64,000 nucleotides of DNA from Zobellia barbeyronii. GTDB taxonomy: Bacteria > Bacteroidota > Bacteroidia > Flavobacteriales > Flavobacteriaceae. The position numbers and the translations under genes are program-made. The stretch spans positions 868,001 to 932,000 of the forward strand of contig NZ_JACATN010000002.1 in NCBI RefSeq assembly GCF_018603515.1, in the 5' to 3' direction. The notes beneath the pieces were generated by a model. That model had not been told where the DNA came from. It saw only the letters and a list, made by a program, of their open reading frames with translations, and did not search any database. Shown piece after piece: positions 55,028-64,000 of the stretch (positions are counted from its first letter, which is position 1; each line of letters begins with the position of its first letter).

Positions 55028-56281
55028 TTAGAATTTAACTGTGAAGATATGCCTGCCACTCTTAAAAGTATAGTTGATGTCAAATTTATAGATGTCGCAA
55101 ATTCTCTTAACAATTGCCAACCCCAGACCAGTAGATTTAATAGCTTCAGACTCTCTATAGAATCTTGAGTACAAATTTTCGGGGTGTTCTAAGGGCTTAC
55201 TACCGGAATTAGATATGGAATACATATTTTCCATAAAATTGATATCAATAGTTCCGTCCGGGTCACTATGCTTTAGTGCATTTGATATTAAGTTGTTACA
55301 TAGCACTTCTGCTAAATAAGGATCCATGGCTGCCAGAATATTGGCATCACCTGAAATTTTAATTTGAACATTAGATAGTTCCTGGAAATTTTTAACCGTT
55401 TTTTCAACAAGTAGATTCATATCTACACTTTCCATATTGACAAATTGATTATTCTCAATTTTTGTCAAAAGCGTAAGACGTTTGTTCATTTGGGTTAACC
55501 GCTGGATATCTCTTTGAATAGATGTTAAATGCTCGAACTGAATATCATTCAAACCATCTCCATTAATAATATTCTCAATTTTAGCTTGGATGATGGCCAG
55601 GGGGGTTTGTAGTTCGTGCGAAACGTCTTCCGTATATTGTTTCAGGTTTTTATAATCTGAACGTACCTTGTTCGTTAAAACCTCAATCTCATCTTTAAAT
55701 TCTGAAAATTCTATAATTTCACTATCTATCAGATATAAAGCCTTATCCGATGTAACGGAGAAATTTTTCATAGCTTCAAGGTTTGTGAAAAAAGGAAGCC
55801 ACATTTTTTTATTTCGCGCTTTGTTGAGGTAGAATAAAAATATAAAAATTAAAAGGATAATGGTCACATAAGAAAGTATAATGGCAATCAATATATTCTC
55901 AGACTCAACAATAAGGTTACGGACAGTAATCTTATACTTTGTGCCATTAATTTCCTTAAATGTAGATAGCTCTCGAAACTCCTCCATTTCTTTCTGTGAA
56001 GGATCATAAATAACGGTGTCTTTTAATATTTTTTCAGTAATGAAATTAACACTGGCGACCTCGACTACAGGAGGCAAGGAAAATGGCGTACCATTTTCAC
56101 CAAGGATCGTTTCAACTCTAGCTGTGGTAGAATAAAGTTCTTCTTCCACTTCTGCTCTCATTAAGTTTTTGACATAAAAATAAAGAGTTATTGTGCTAAC
56201 AATCATTAAAACAAAACTTACCCAGAGAAAAGTTCTCGAAGTTTTTCTAATCAGTCCTATTTTATTATTCCCTTTTGCCAA
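55028..56281 (-). CDS. Sensor histidine kinase
   Basis: A 417-residue membrane kinase. Two membrane helices (about 17-37 and 130-151) enclose a periplasmic sensor of about 90 residues. The phosphorylated His is in YTEDVSHELQTPLAII. The ATPase part has NNLISNALKHS and STGLGLAIVKRI. It starts 1 bp after the response regulator gene, so the two are translationally coupled. The signal sensed is unknown. Confidence 0.92.
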   Translation of the reverse strand: MAKGNNKIGLIRKTSRTFLWVSFVLMIVSTITLYFYVKNLMRAEVEEELYSTTARVETILGENGTPFSLPPVVEVASVNFITEKILKDTVIYDPSQKEMEEFRELSTFKEINGTKYKITVRNLIVESENILIAIILSYVTIILLIFIFLFYLNKARNKKMWLPFFTNLEAMKNFSVTSDKALYLIDSEIIEFSEFKDEIEVLTNKVRSDYKNLKQYTEDVSHELQTPLAIIQAKIENIINGDGLNDIQFEHLTSIQRDIQRLTQMNKRLTLLTKIENNQFVNMESVDMNLLVEKTVKNFQELSNVQIKISGDANILAAMDPYLAEVLCNNLISNALKHSDPDGTIDINFMENMYSISNSGSKPLEHPENLYSRFYRESEAIKSTGLGLAIVKRICDIYKFDINYTFKSGRHIFTVKF

Positions 56282-56282
56282 T

Positions 56283-56957
56283 TTAATCTTCTATAAATTT
56301 ATAGCCGCTGCCATATGCTGTTTTTATATATTTTGCTCCTTCACTGGTCATTTTTTTACGCAAATTATTTATGTGTACGTAAATAAAGTCAAAATTATCG
56401 GCAAGATCACTGTTATCTCCCCATAAATGCTCTGCTATAATTTCTTTAGAAAGTACCCGCCCCATGTTGGTCATAAAAAAGACCAATAAATCATATTCCT
56501 TGCGGGTTAACGATAGTGCTTTACCGTTTACATAGGCTGTCCTAGATTTGGTGTCCACGTTTATCTCATTAAAAGTAATAGTGTCGTCGCCTCCATACTT
56601 ACCTCTTCTTAACACTGCTTTAATTCTAGAATTAAGTTCAGCCAAATGAAAAGGTTTTGTAATATAGTCGTCCGCGCCAAGATCTAGTCCATCTAGTTTA
56701 TCATCTAATGAATTGTTGGCCGATATGATGATAACCCCGGATTCTGTTTTGTTTTTTTTCAAAGTTTTGAGAACATCTAAGCCACTTCCAGTGGTTAAAT
56801 TGATATCTAACAAAATTATGTCATATTCGTAAAGATCTACTTTGTAGATTGTCTCGGTAAAATCAGATGCTACTTCACATGTATTACCATCCTTTTCCAA
56901 ATAGGTGGCAATAGATTGCTGTAAAGCGATTTCGTCTTCGGCGATTAATATTTTCAT
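56283..56957 (-). CDS. OmpR/PhoB-family response regulator
   Basis: A 224-residue regulator. The receiver has AEDE at the N-terminus and the phosphorylated Asp51 in ILLDIN. The C-terminal winged helix ends in VHINNLRKKM and IKTAYGSGYKF. OmpR-type regulators bind direct repeats of about 11 bp. Such repeats lie in front of seven genes nearby, including this one (56976-57010), so it is the likely activator of that set. Confidence 0.93.
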   Translation of the reverse strand: MKILIAEDEIALQQSIATYLEKDGNTCEVASDFTETIYKVDLYEYDIILLDINLTTGSGLDVLKTLKKNKTESGVIIISANNSLDDKLDGLDLGADDYITKPFHLAELNSRIKAVLRRGKYGGDDTITFNEINVDTKSRTAYVNGKALSLTRKEYDLLVFFMTNMGRVLSKEIIAEHLWGDNSDLADNFDFIYVHINNLRKKMTSEGAKYIKTAYGSGYKFIED

Positions 56958-56975
56958 CTATAGTAAATTTAAGCA

Positions 56976-57010
56976 TAAAGCTAGTACTTGAATCTAATGG
57001 AATTCTAAAG
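56976..57010 (-). promoter_or_regulatory. Response-regulator direct repeat and -7-like box, its own gene
   Basis: CTTTAGA-n4-CATTAGA on the minus strand (57010-56993), then 9 nt, then TAGCTTTA (56983-56976), one base from consensus. It indicates autoregulation of the two-component operon. Confidence 0.7.
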
Positions 57011-57017
57011 TTTGATT

Positions 57018-58169
57018 TTATAGCTGATCAATCAATTGTAAAAAAACCTCTTTCCAGTAATTCGGGTGGTATGCCGTGTCCGTATTACCAAATCTAACAA
57101 TCATTATATTCTTTTCAGGGTACATATATAAAAATTGCCCGTATAGACCAATGGCAAAATAGCTACCATATTTCAAAGGACCTAAACCCCAATTGTTATT
57201 GTAATAGCGCTTATTGTTTCCAGAGGGATCCGGGCAAGTAGAATAATCGACCCATTCCTTCGGTACTATTTGTTTGCCTTCCCAGTTGCCGTTGTTCAAA
57301 TATAAGCGACCGAATTTTGCGAAGTCAATTGTTCGAGCCTGAAGACAGCAGAAGGCCTTTTCAATGGCATTTTTATCTGTACCATCCAAACTCCATGATG
57401 CGGATGCCTCCATACCGAGTGGCTTCCAAAGTTTTTCGGAGAGATAATTAGATAAGGTTCCTTCCGTTACCCGCTCTAGAATCATTCCCAATAATTGGGT
57501 ATTGATACTGCTGTACTTGAATTGCGTGTCGGGCGGAAATTCCAATTCTGCCTCTAATACTTCTTCACGTAAGTCATGACCCCAATAGTACTTAGCGTTA
57601 TCGGAAGTTAAACTAAATTTGCCATCGCTGAATTTAATTCCTGAAGTATGATGTAATAAATTTCGGACCTTAATCTTTCCCCAACCCACCCTTTCCTTGT
57701 ACTCGGGCAAGTAATCGACTATTTTATCTTCAACACTCCCTATTCTTCCTTCATTAATTGCAATTCCTACCAAAGTTGAAATCATGGGTTTGACCATGGA
57801 AAAACTGGAAACCAAGGTAGTATCCGAATAGGGTTCACTATAATGCTCATACAATAAAGTATCGTTACGGATAACCAAAAATGAAATGGTATTGTGCATA
57901 CGGACAAAAGTTTCCAAACTGACACTGGTAGAATTAAAAGCCTTATTGGACAAAGCAATAGTAGTACCCAACTTAACATCTTTCTTTGTTTTGATAAAAT
58001 TAAAATTCGGCACTTGATTGGCAACCTTACGTTGCGGAAAGTGCCTATAATCATTTTGACTTGGCAGCCCTCCATATCGCAACGACCTGTAAACGGTGCA
58101 CGAATTCACCAGAAGGCAAGTCAGAAATACAAAGATTAAAAATCGGTTTTTATACAGAAGAGGTAACAT
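57018..58169 (-). CDS. Beta-lactamase-family serine hydrolase, lipoprotein
   Basis: A 383-residue lipoprotein (lipobox LVNSC) of the class C beta-lactamase/serine hydrolase family (PF00144). The nucleophile motif SMVK is in SSFSMVKPMIS, followed by LLHHTSGIKFSDG and the YSSIN region. It is probably a carboxypeptidase- or esterase-like enzyme, not a resistance enzyme. Its promoter carries the response-regulator repeat. It lies just upstream of the two-component genes. Confidence 0.85.
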   Translation of the reverse strand: MLPLLYKNRFLIFVFLTCLLVNSCTVYRSLRYGGLPSQNDYRHFPQRKVANQVPNFNFIKTKKDVKLGTTIALSNKAFNSTSVSLETFVRMHNTISFLVIRNDTLLYEHYSEPYSDTTLVSSFSMVKPMISTLVGIAINEGRIGSVEDKIVDYLPEYKERVGWGKIKVRNLLHHTSGIKFSDGKFSLTSDNAKYYWGHDLREEVLEAELEFPPDTQFKYSSINTQLLGMILERVTEGTLSNYLSEKLWKPLGMEASASWSLDGTDKNAIEKAFCCLQARTIDFAKFGRLYLNNGNWEGKQIVPKEWVDYSTCPDPSGNNKRYYNNNWGLGPLKYGSYFAIGLYGQFLYMYPEKNIMIVRFGNTDTAYHPNYWKEVFLQLIDQL

Positions 58170-58187
58170 ACGGTTGGTTTATTACCA

Positions 58188-58222
58188 TAAATGTATTAGA
58201 AGAATCTAAGGGAATTCTAAAG
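58188..58222 (-). promoter_or_regulatory. Response-regulator direct repeat and -7-like box, serine hydrolase
   Basis: CTTTAGA-n4-CCTTAGA on the minus strand (58222-58205), then 9 nt, then TACATTTA (58195-58188), one base from consensus. Confidence 0.7.
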
Positions 58223-58260
58223 TAAGTGAAGGCTTTTCTATTTGAAAGTATTGTAGAAAA

Positions 58261-59784
58261 TTATTTTTTCAAAATGCTCATGTCTTTGTCATATATGGGG
58301 CTCTCAACCTCTAAAAAGTCTAAAATACTATGGAACACGTTATATTGAGACAATGTTTTCTTGTTTTTAAATTGTAATGATTTATCAGTTGTCCATACTA
58401 TAAATGGGATTTCAAATTGCTCTTTGGGTGCAATACTTAAAGGTATTCCATGCATATATAAGTTTTTTTCACCTAAAGATTCGCCATGGTCTGAAACATA
58501 AATCATTCCAGAATTATATTCATTTAGCTGTTTAAGGTTTTCAATCACTTTGGCTAAGAGATAATCTGTATATAGAATGGTATTATCATACGCGTTCACT
58601 AATTCTTGATTTGTACAGTTGGATAATTCAACACTCTTACATACGGGAGTAAATTGTTCAAATTCTGGTGGATATTTTTTGTAATAGGTAGGACCATGAC
58701 TGGTGCTCGTATGAAGAACTATTAAAATCTTGTTCTTTTTACTTTTTACTATTAAATCTTTTAATTGATAAAGTAAAACATCGTCGTAATCACACTCGGT
58801 ACCTTCGCATAATTCTCGAAGATAATTCTGATCCTGGTAGTTTTTGATATTCACCTTAGGTTCTCCCCAGTTGGTAGTTCTCCAAATAACTTCAACATCA
58901 TTTCTATTTAAGTAGTTAGGTAAAATTTCATTTAAATCATTACTTTCTTTATAATCTAAAATAGCCTTAACCCCCGCTGTTGTATAGGTAGCAGATGATT
59001 GTGCTTCGTATACATGAAGATCTTTTATTTTGGCTAGTAATGGGTTTGTATTTCTATCATAACCATACAGAGAATAGTTTGCACTTCTAGCAGACTCTCC
59101 AATTACGAGAACAACTATAGATTTTCTATCATTTGTTATTTTGGCATCTGGTAGTAGTGTCTGTTTTTGATTCTGCTTATTTTCTTTGTGGTAGAATCTT
59201 ATCGTATTTGCTACATATGACCATGGCATAACTAAAGAGCCTAATGTTTTTGAATTTTTATCGACCCATAACCAATTTGGAGCGTTGACATAAGTTATGG
59301 ATAACAAAAAAATTAAAGCCAACGAACAATGTAATAGAAAGGGTTTCAATTTAACTCTTTCATATTTAAGGCGATATATAAATAGACTTGGAAGTACTCC
59401 AAGGAATATAAGATAACTGAGAAGCGTAAATGATATAAAGCTACTTGCTTCATCATAATTGGTATTAAGAATATTACCAATCATTGAACGGTCTATTAAT
59501 ACACCATAATTAACGATAAAATAAACACATAAAGAATTGATGATGAAGAATAAAATCAAAAGCCATTTACCAACATGTCTGAGCAAGTAAACGGCTATAT
59601 AAAATATAAAGAAATTTGATACTATTGCTGTAATAACCAAGCTGGTGATTAATAACACTCCATTGAATGTGCTAAGTTCAATATTGTTGTACCCCAATTT
59701 AAAAAGAGGTATATTATATAACACCACATTAATAAAACTAGCGATTAAAGCATAAAAAGGTGTTTCTATTTTCTTTTTGAACAT
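58261..59784 (-). CDS. EptA-like phosphoethanolamine transferase
   Basis: A 507-residue inner-membrane protein. Five helices (residues to about 165) precede a sulfatase-fold domain of the EptA/CptA type. VLVIGESARSANYSLYGY is the metal-binding start, SSATYTTAG holds the likely nucleophile Thr, and VSDHGESLGE is the late metal motif. It would add phosphoethanolamine to lipid A or another surface glycolipid, which lowers affinity for cationic peptides. No copy of the response-regulator repeat is seen in the 62 bp upstream, so it may be controlled otherwise. Confidence 0.87.
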   Translation of the reverse strand: MFKKKIETPFYALIASFINVVLYNIPLFKLGYNNIELSTFNGVLLITSLVITAIVSNFFIFYIAVYLLRHVGKWLLILFFIINSLCVYFIVNYGVLIDRSMIGNILNTNYDEASSFISFTLLSYLIFLGVLPSLFIYRLKYERVKLKPFLLHCSLALIFLLSITYVNAPNWLWVDKNSKTLGSLVMPWSYVANTIRFYHKENKQNQKQTLLPDAKITNDRKSIVVLVIGESARSANYSLYGYDRNTNPLLAKIKDLHVYEAQSSATYTTAGVKAILDYKESNDLNEILPNYLNRNDVEVIWRTTNWGEPKVNIKNYQDQNYLRELCEGTECDYDDVLLYQLKDLIVKSKKNKILIVLHTSTSHGPTYYKKYPPEFEQFTPVCKSVELSNCTNQELVNAYDNTILYTDYLLAKVIENLKQLNEYNSGMIYVSDHGESLGEKNLYMHGIPLSIAPKEQFEIPFIVWTTDKSLQFKNKKTLSQYNVFHSILDFLEVESPIYDKDMSILKK

Positions 59785-59846
59785 CTCTTTATAATTTTGA
59801 TAGGTATAGGATAACCAATAAAATTTTAAAAAAGGATATCATTTAA

Positions 59847-62846
59847 TTACTCTTTAATAATTTTTAAAATAGTTGGAAGTACAATCAACAACAAGGGTAA
59901 AGCAAATCCCAACCCACCAATAACGGCAATAGCCAAGGGTTGATGTAGCTGCGCCCCAGCCCCTATTCCTAAAGCGAGAGGAATCAAAGCCATTACAGCA
60001 GCAAAAGCCGTCATTAATTTAGGTCTTAACCGTGCCGCAATGGAATATTCGATTTTCTCGACATGGCTTAAAGACCCATCGCTTTCTTGGTATTGACGAT
60101 ACGTAAAAATGGAATTTTCTCCAATGATGCCTACAATCATAATAATACCCGTGTAGCTACCAACATTTAGTGGTGTTCCTGTAAGATATAAACTCAAAAG
60201 TGAACCAGCCACACCCAATACAGCAATTACGATAATCGCCAATGCAATCTTTATTTTTCGAAATAGAAACAGAATGACAATAAATACCAATAAAATAGCA
60301 GATACCAAAATCATCAAAAGTTCTTTAAATGCTTTTTGCTGATCTTTGTATGCTCCTCCATATTCAATACTATAACCTGATGGAAGGCTGATATTCTTAG
60401 TCAATTGAGCTTGTATATCCTTCAAGGTAGAACCTAAATCCCGATTGTTCAGTCTCGCAGTAATCACGCCCATCGATTTTTGGTTCTCTCTATTGATTTC
60501 GGCTACACCCTTACCTATTTCAATGGTAGCAACCTTTTCTATTGGCACGCTCGACCCGTTTGGTAGTAGAATGGAGGTCTTTTTTATATCTGAAACCGAA
60601 GTCTTATAGGCATCAGGATAAATCAGACGGATATCAATAATCTGCTCTTTGTCAATCATATTGCTGACCACCGTTCCTTCTATTTGAGTCTGTAGCTGTA
60701 ATTGAAAATCGGCAGGAGTCATACCGAATTGTGCCAAAATAGGCACATTGGGAATCAGGGACAGCGTTGGTCCCGCAACGATCAAGCCATCATTAACATC
60801 AGCAGTACCGTTCACCTTTTCTATCTCTGAGGCAATTTCTTTTGATAATGTTTCCAGACGGTTTATGTCATCGCCGAACACTTTGACCTCTATGGGTTGA
60901 ACCGATGACATCAAGTCTCCCAACATATCCCCTATTACCTGCCCAAAATCGATGGTTAACTGCGGAACCAAGGCTTCTATACGACGACGTATTTCATCCG
61001 AAACCTCCGTAGTGGTCGTGCTGCGCTTGTCCTTCAACTTGATTAAATAATCGCCTCGGTTCGGTTCGGTAATAAAAAAGCCCATTTGTGTACCCAGTCT
61101 GGCGGAATAGGCCTCAACTTCGGGTTGAGTATCTAAAATACCGTTTACTATCTGTAGCATGCGGTCAGTTTCTTCCAAAGTTGTCCCTGCAGGACTATTG
61201 TAATCCAATACTATACTGCCTTCATCCATTTCAGGTAAAAAGCCTGAAGGAAGTTTTGAAGGAATGATTATGATAATAGCAATACAAAGCACCATAAAGG
61301 CAATTCCAATAATTGGCTTCTCTAGAACACTATGAATCCACTTGGTTTTTGGTTCGTGTTTTTGTTTCAGAGATTTTTTTCGTGTAAATAGTATGGATAA
61401 CACGGGAACAAGTAACCAAGTAACTAGAAAGGATGCCGCTAGAGCAATCATCATACTAAAGGCCATAACCTGAAAATAGGCTCCAGCCACGCCCGTCATC
61501 AAAATAAAAGGAATGAAAATAACCAGCGTACTCAAAGATGACCCAATCATCGCCGGAAATAAGTGCCCGATTGCCTCTCCTGCAATCCAGCCCATTGGTT
61601 TGTCATCATTTTCTTCTCGAATCTTATGAATTTGTTCGATTATGATAACCACATCATCAATCATTAAACCTATTGCGGCTGCTACAGCGCCCAAAGTCAT
61701 AATATTGAAGGTGTACCCAATAGCATCCAACACAATCAAGGTAAGGGATAATGAAACAGGAATGGTAAACAACACGACCATACTTGCCGAAAAGGAACGC
61801 AAAAAGAAAATCACTACCAATAAAGCTAAGGCCAGTCCAATCCACAAAACATCCTTTATACTTGCAATGCTTGTCGTAACAAAATCCGCTTGTTTATAAT
61901 AAGGTTTTAAACTAACTCCTTTTGGTAAAATGTTTTCTAGTTCAGCTACTTTTTGTTCAATGGTATTGTTGACATCGATAAGGTTGGCATTGGGCTGTTT
62001 TACAACTGCGATTATAGGTACGTTCTTTCCGTTCGCTAAAATCTTCACATACTCCTTGACCTCGTTGACTTTTACATCAGCAACATCTTTCAATCGAATC
62101 AGGCGATTGGAGTTATTTATAATAACCAACTCTTCCAAGTCGTTCAGGTCGTCGACTGCATTGTCAGTCAGCGTCAGGTACATTCGGTTGTAATCGGTAA
62201 TGTATCCGTTGGACTGTAATAAATTAGAATTAACCACTGCATTTTGGATAGCCGTAATCGAAATGCCCAAAGATTTAATAATATCGGGGCGTAACTCTAC
62301 TTGATATTCCTTGTCCTTACCTCCGATTACAGCAATATCGGAAACACCTGGAGTAGCAGCTAAATATGGTTTTACGGTATATTTAGCGATTTTTTTCAAA
62401 TCTACTTGCGAATAACCTTCACCTTCTAAAGAATAGCCCATTACAGGAAGTATGGATGGATTCATTTTCTCTACGGAAAAGACCGTATTGGGCAAAATAC
62501 TTCCTTGTGATTGATTGATAAATGATTCGATTTGTGATTTGGCAGTATTTATGTCAGTGCTCCAATCCACAAAAACTGAAATCTCACAACTTCCCCTTGA
62601 AGTGGTACTACGTATATATTGCAACCCTTCGGTACGGCGAATTATATTTTCTAACGGAATAGTTACTGTGGTCATCATCTTATCTACAGGTTGTTGCCCA
62701 GCATCTGCGATAACCTTAATTTTTGGGAAGGTAATATCTGGAAAGAGACCTGTTTTGAGATTTTTATAGGTAAAAACACCACCAATTAAAATCAGAATAC
62801 CAATGGCTAAAAGCGGAAACTTATATTTGGAGTGTATGTTGTTCAT
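59847..62846 (-). CDS. RND efflux permease
   Basis: A 999-residue inner-membrane pump of the AcrB/CusA superfamily: FPDITFPKIKV near the first helix, GLMIDDVVIIIEQI in helix 4, and a second repeat in the C-terminal half. The periplasmic porter and docking loops are in the expected two places. It exports drugs, fatty acids or other small molecules with the adaptor encoded 4 bp overlapping upstream and the TolC-type protein before that. The substrate is not evident. Confidence 0.92.
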   Translation of the reverse strand: MNNIHSKYKFPLLAIGILILIGGVFTYKNLKTGLFPDITFPKIKVIADAGQQPVDKMMTTVTIPLENIIRRTEGLQYIRSTTSRGSCEISVFVDWSTDINTAKSQIESFINQSQGSILPNTVFSVEKMNPSILPVMGYSLEGEGYSQVDLKKIAKYTVKPYLAATPGVSDIAVIGGKDKEYQVELRPDIIKSLGISITAIQNAVVNSNLLQSNGYITDYNRMYLTLTDNAVDDLNDLEELVIINNSNRLIRLKDVADVKVNEVKEYVKILANGKNVPIIAVVKQPNANLIDVNNTIEQKVAELENILPKGVSLKPYYKQADFVTTSIASIKDVLWIGLALALLVVIFFLRSFSASMVVLFTIPVSLSLTLIVLDAIGYTFNIMTLGAVAAAIGLMIDDVVIIIEQIHKIREENDDKPMGWIAGEAIGHLFPAMIGSSLSTLVIFIPFILMTGVAGAYFQVMAFSMMIALAASFLVTWLLVPVLSILFTRKKSLKQKHEPKTKWIHSVLEKPIIGIAFMVLCIAIIIIIPSKLPSGFLPEMDEGSIVLDYNSPAGTTLEETDRMLQIVNGILDTQPEVEAYSARLGTQMGFFITEPNRGDYLIKLKDKRSTTTTEVSDEIRRRIEALVPQLTIDFGQVIGDMLGDLMSSVQPIEVKVFGDDINRLETLSKEIASEIEKVNGTADVNDGLIVAGPTLSLIPNVPILAQFGMTPADFQLQLQTQIEGTVVSNMIDKEQIIDIRLIYPDAYKTSVSDIKKTSILLPNGSSVPIEKVATIEIGKGVAEINRENQKSMGVITARLNNRDLGSTLKDIQAQLTKNISLPSGYSIEYGGAYKDQQKAFKELLMILVSAILLVFIVILFLFRKIKIALAIIVIAVLGVAGSLLSLYLTGTPLNVGSYTGIIMIVGIIGENSIFTYRQYQESDGSLSHVEKIEYSIAARLRPKLMTAFAAVMALIPLALGIGAGAQLHQPLAIAVIGGLGFALPLLLIVLPTILKIIKE

Positions 62847-63763
62847 TGCTTCTGTATGCTTACGATAGTAGAATCCTGCATTTGGTATCCACCTTTGGTA
62901 ACAACCTTATCGCCGAGTTTCATCCCCTTCGATTCAATTTGTACCAGCGAATCATTCTTTAATTTTAGGGTTACGGAATGTTTTAAAGCCATTGAATCGT
63001 TAGTCAACTTTAGAACCCAATATTCGGTCAACAATTCATTGGTCTGCACGGCTTCTTTGGGTACCGCCATTGCCTTTGCATCTTCTCTATATATCATACG
63101 CACCTGTACATTCAGGTTTTCCGGTAAATCCTCGTTCGGAAGCGCAATCAAAAAAATCTGGGATTGGGCTATTGGGTCTATTGTAGGAAGTATGCCCGTA
63201 ATCTTCGCAGAAATCGCTTTTTCGTTCTGCAAAACGATTTCACAACTGGAGCCAATGGAAACATAATCCTCGTATTCATAGGGTACATTTACCTGTACGA
63301 CCAATGATTTCGGTTGTACGACAGTCGCCAGAATATCGCCTTCGGCCAAATAGTCGTTTGTGGTTACGTTGAGAGCTGTAATCACTCCCGTTGCATTGCT
63401 TTGAATACGCTGCGGCTGTATGAATTTTGACAAGGTGCTGTCAATCTTTAAAGCTTCTTTGAGGGCATCCTGTTCCTTTGTACGGACAGTTGCAAAAGTC
63501 TGTCCGGTTCGAATGGGGTCTCCTATTTTGTATTTCATCCAAGAGACATAACCTGTGACATTGGAGCGGATGTTCTCCTTTTGCTGAAATTGAGTAATAC
63601 CATTGAACGTCAGGTATTCCTTAATATCATGTTGCTGCACTTCGGCCACATCAACGCTGATGGGTGCTTTTTTTCCTTTTGGGTTATCCGTTTTACTTTT
63701 ACAGGACAACGCTAGTATAAAGACCAGGAAAATTGAAAGTTTTTTTATGTATTGATGTTCCAT
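62843..63763 (-). CDS. RND efflux adaptor (membrane fusion) lipoprotein
   Basis: A 306-residue periplasmic adaptor with lipobox LALSC. The lipoyl-like half-motifs are visible in NIRSNVTGYVSWMKYKIGDPIRTGQ and QSNATGVITALNVTTNDYLAEGD. It bridges the inner-membrane permease and the outer-membrane channel. Its stop overlaps the permease start by 4 bp. It lacks a long alpha-hairpin, so it is a short variant. Confidence 0.88.
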   Translation of the reverse strand: MEHQYIKKLSIFLVFILALSCKSKTDNPKGKKAPISVDVAEVQQHDIKEYLTFNGITQFQQKENIRSNVTGYVSWMKYKIGDPIRTGQTFATVRTKEQDALKEALKIDSTLSKFIQPQRIQSNATGVITALNVTTNDYLAEGDILATVVQPKSLVVQVNVPYEYEDYVSIGSSCEIVLQNEKAISAKITGILPTIDPIAQSQIFLIALPNEDLPENLNVQVRMIYREDAKAMAVPKEAVQTNELLTEYWVLKLTNDSMALKHSVTLKLKNDSLVQIESKGMKLGDKVVTKGGYQMQDSTIVSIQKQ

Positions 63764-63766
63764 ATG

Positions 63767-64000
63767 TTACCAGTTTATAAAGTTGTATTGGCTCTGCAAC
63801 AGCAGGCGGTTGGTCTGCATTTGCAATTTGGTCTGAACATTCAACTTGTAGGTCTGGATGACGTTCAGGTAATCAACGATGGATACTTGCCCTTGTACCA
63901 ATTTACCTTTGTAAATCTCCAGTACATTTTGTTGTTTCTGTAGTTGTTCTTCGATGGCCTGCATATTTTCTTCCAAAGCGCTCAGTTGGGCTTCAATGCT
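63767..64000 (-). CDS. TolC-family outer-membrane channel, C-terminal part, cut by window end
   Basis: The last 77 codons of a protein that continues past the window end. The heptad-like stretch and the end (VDYLNVIQTYKLNVQTK, LLLQSQYNFINW) fit the C-terminal helices of a TolC-type efflux channel. The Met at 63976 is internal, not the start, because the frame stays open to 64000. It lies 3 bp upstream of the adaptor gene. Confidence 0.75.
   Translation of the reverse strand, partial: SIEAQLSALEENMQAIEEQLQKQQNVLEIYKGKLVQGQVSIVDYLNVIQTYKLNVQTKLQMQTNRLLLQSQYNFINW

Noticed and set aside
59785-59846. Possible response-regulator site before the EptA-like gene
   Set aside because: No CTTTAGA/CTTTAAA pair is present in the gap, so membership in the regulon is not claimed.
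1-64000. CRISPR array, rRNA genes, insertion sequences or toxin-antitoxin pairs
   Set aside because: No regular spaced repeats, rRNA-like sequence, transposase or recognisable toxin gene was seen.

Overview
The window comes from a marine-type member of the Bacteroidota, most likely a flavobacterium. This rests on low G+C, a SusC/SusD pair, many lipoproteins with a lipobox cysteine, S1 sulfatases, and promoters with the Bacteroidota -7 box TAnnTTTG and no clear Shine-Dalgarno sequences. The genus cannot be fixed from the sequence alone.

Region 1 (1-2414) is the start of a malate synthase gene, divergent from an XRE/ScfR-type regulator, with a perfect 16-bp palindrome between them.

Region 2 (2510-36280) is a polysaccharide utilization locus for a sulfated, rhamnose-containing glycan. 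It holds five S1 sulfatases (one fused to a GH78 alpha-L-rhamnosidase), a GH97 and a GH117/GH43-like glycosidase, SusC and SusD, rhamnose mutarotase, a DUF1080 protein and a Tat-exported Gfo/Idh/MocA oxidoreductase. It also carries a complete rhamnose-to-pyruvate operon (rhaEW, rhaI, rhaB and an FMN lactate-type dehydrogenase) with an NCS1-type permease as the likely importer. No polysaccharide lyase is visible. Six promoters share one operator (CCTGTACnnTnCTGT), always in the same orientation and exactly 23 nt upstream of the -7 box. This links the scattered transcription units into one regulon.

Region 3 (36492-41517) has a NodU/CmcH-type carbamoyltransferase. It is followed by a small island: the 3' end of a tRNA-Pro, a tyrosine recombinase, a coiled-coil ORF of unknown function and a broken FMN-reductase gene.

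Region 4 (41518-59784) is a cell-envelope locus. It has four PAP2 phosphatases, an HD hydrolase, an M1-peptidase-like protein fused to an outer-membrane barrel, a YegS-type lipid kinase and an LtaS-like phosphoglycerol transferase. It also has two PepSY-like proteins, a 41-residue membrane protein, an outer-membrane receptor, an OmpR-type response regulator with its histidine kinase, a serine hydrolase and an EptA-like phosphoethanolamine transferase. Seven promoters carry an 11-bp-period direct repeat (CTTTAAA-n4-CTTTAGA) exactly 9 nt upstream of a -7-like box, as expected for an OmpR/PhoB-type activator. One of them is the promoter of the response regulator itself.

Region 5 (59847-64000) is an RND efflux operon (permease, adaptor, start of a TolC-type protein), cut by the window end.
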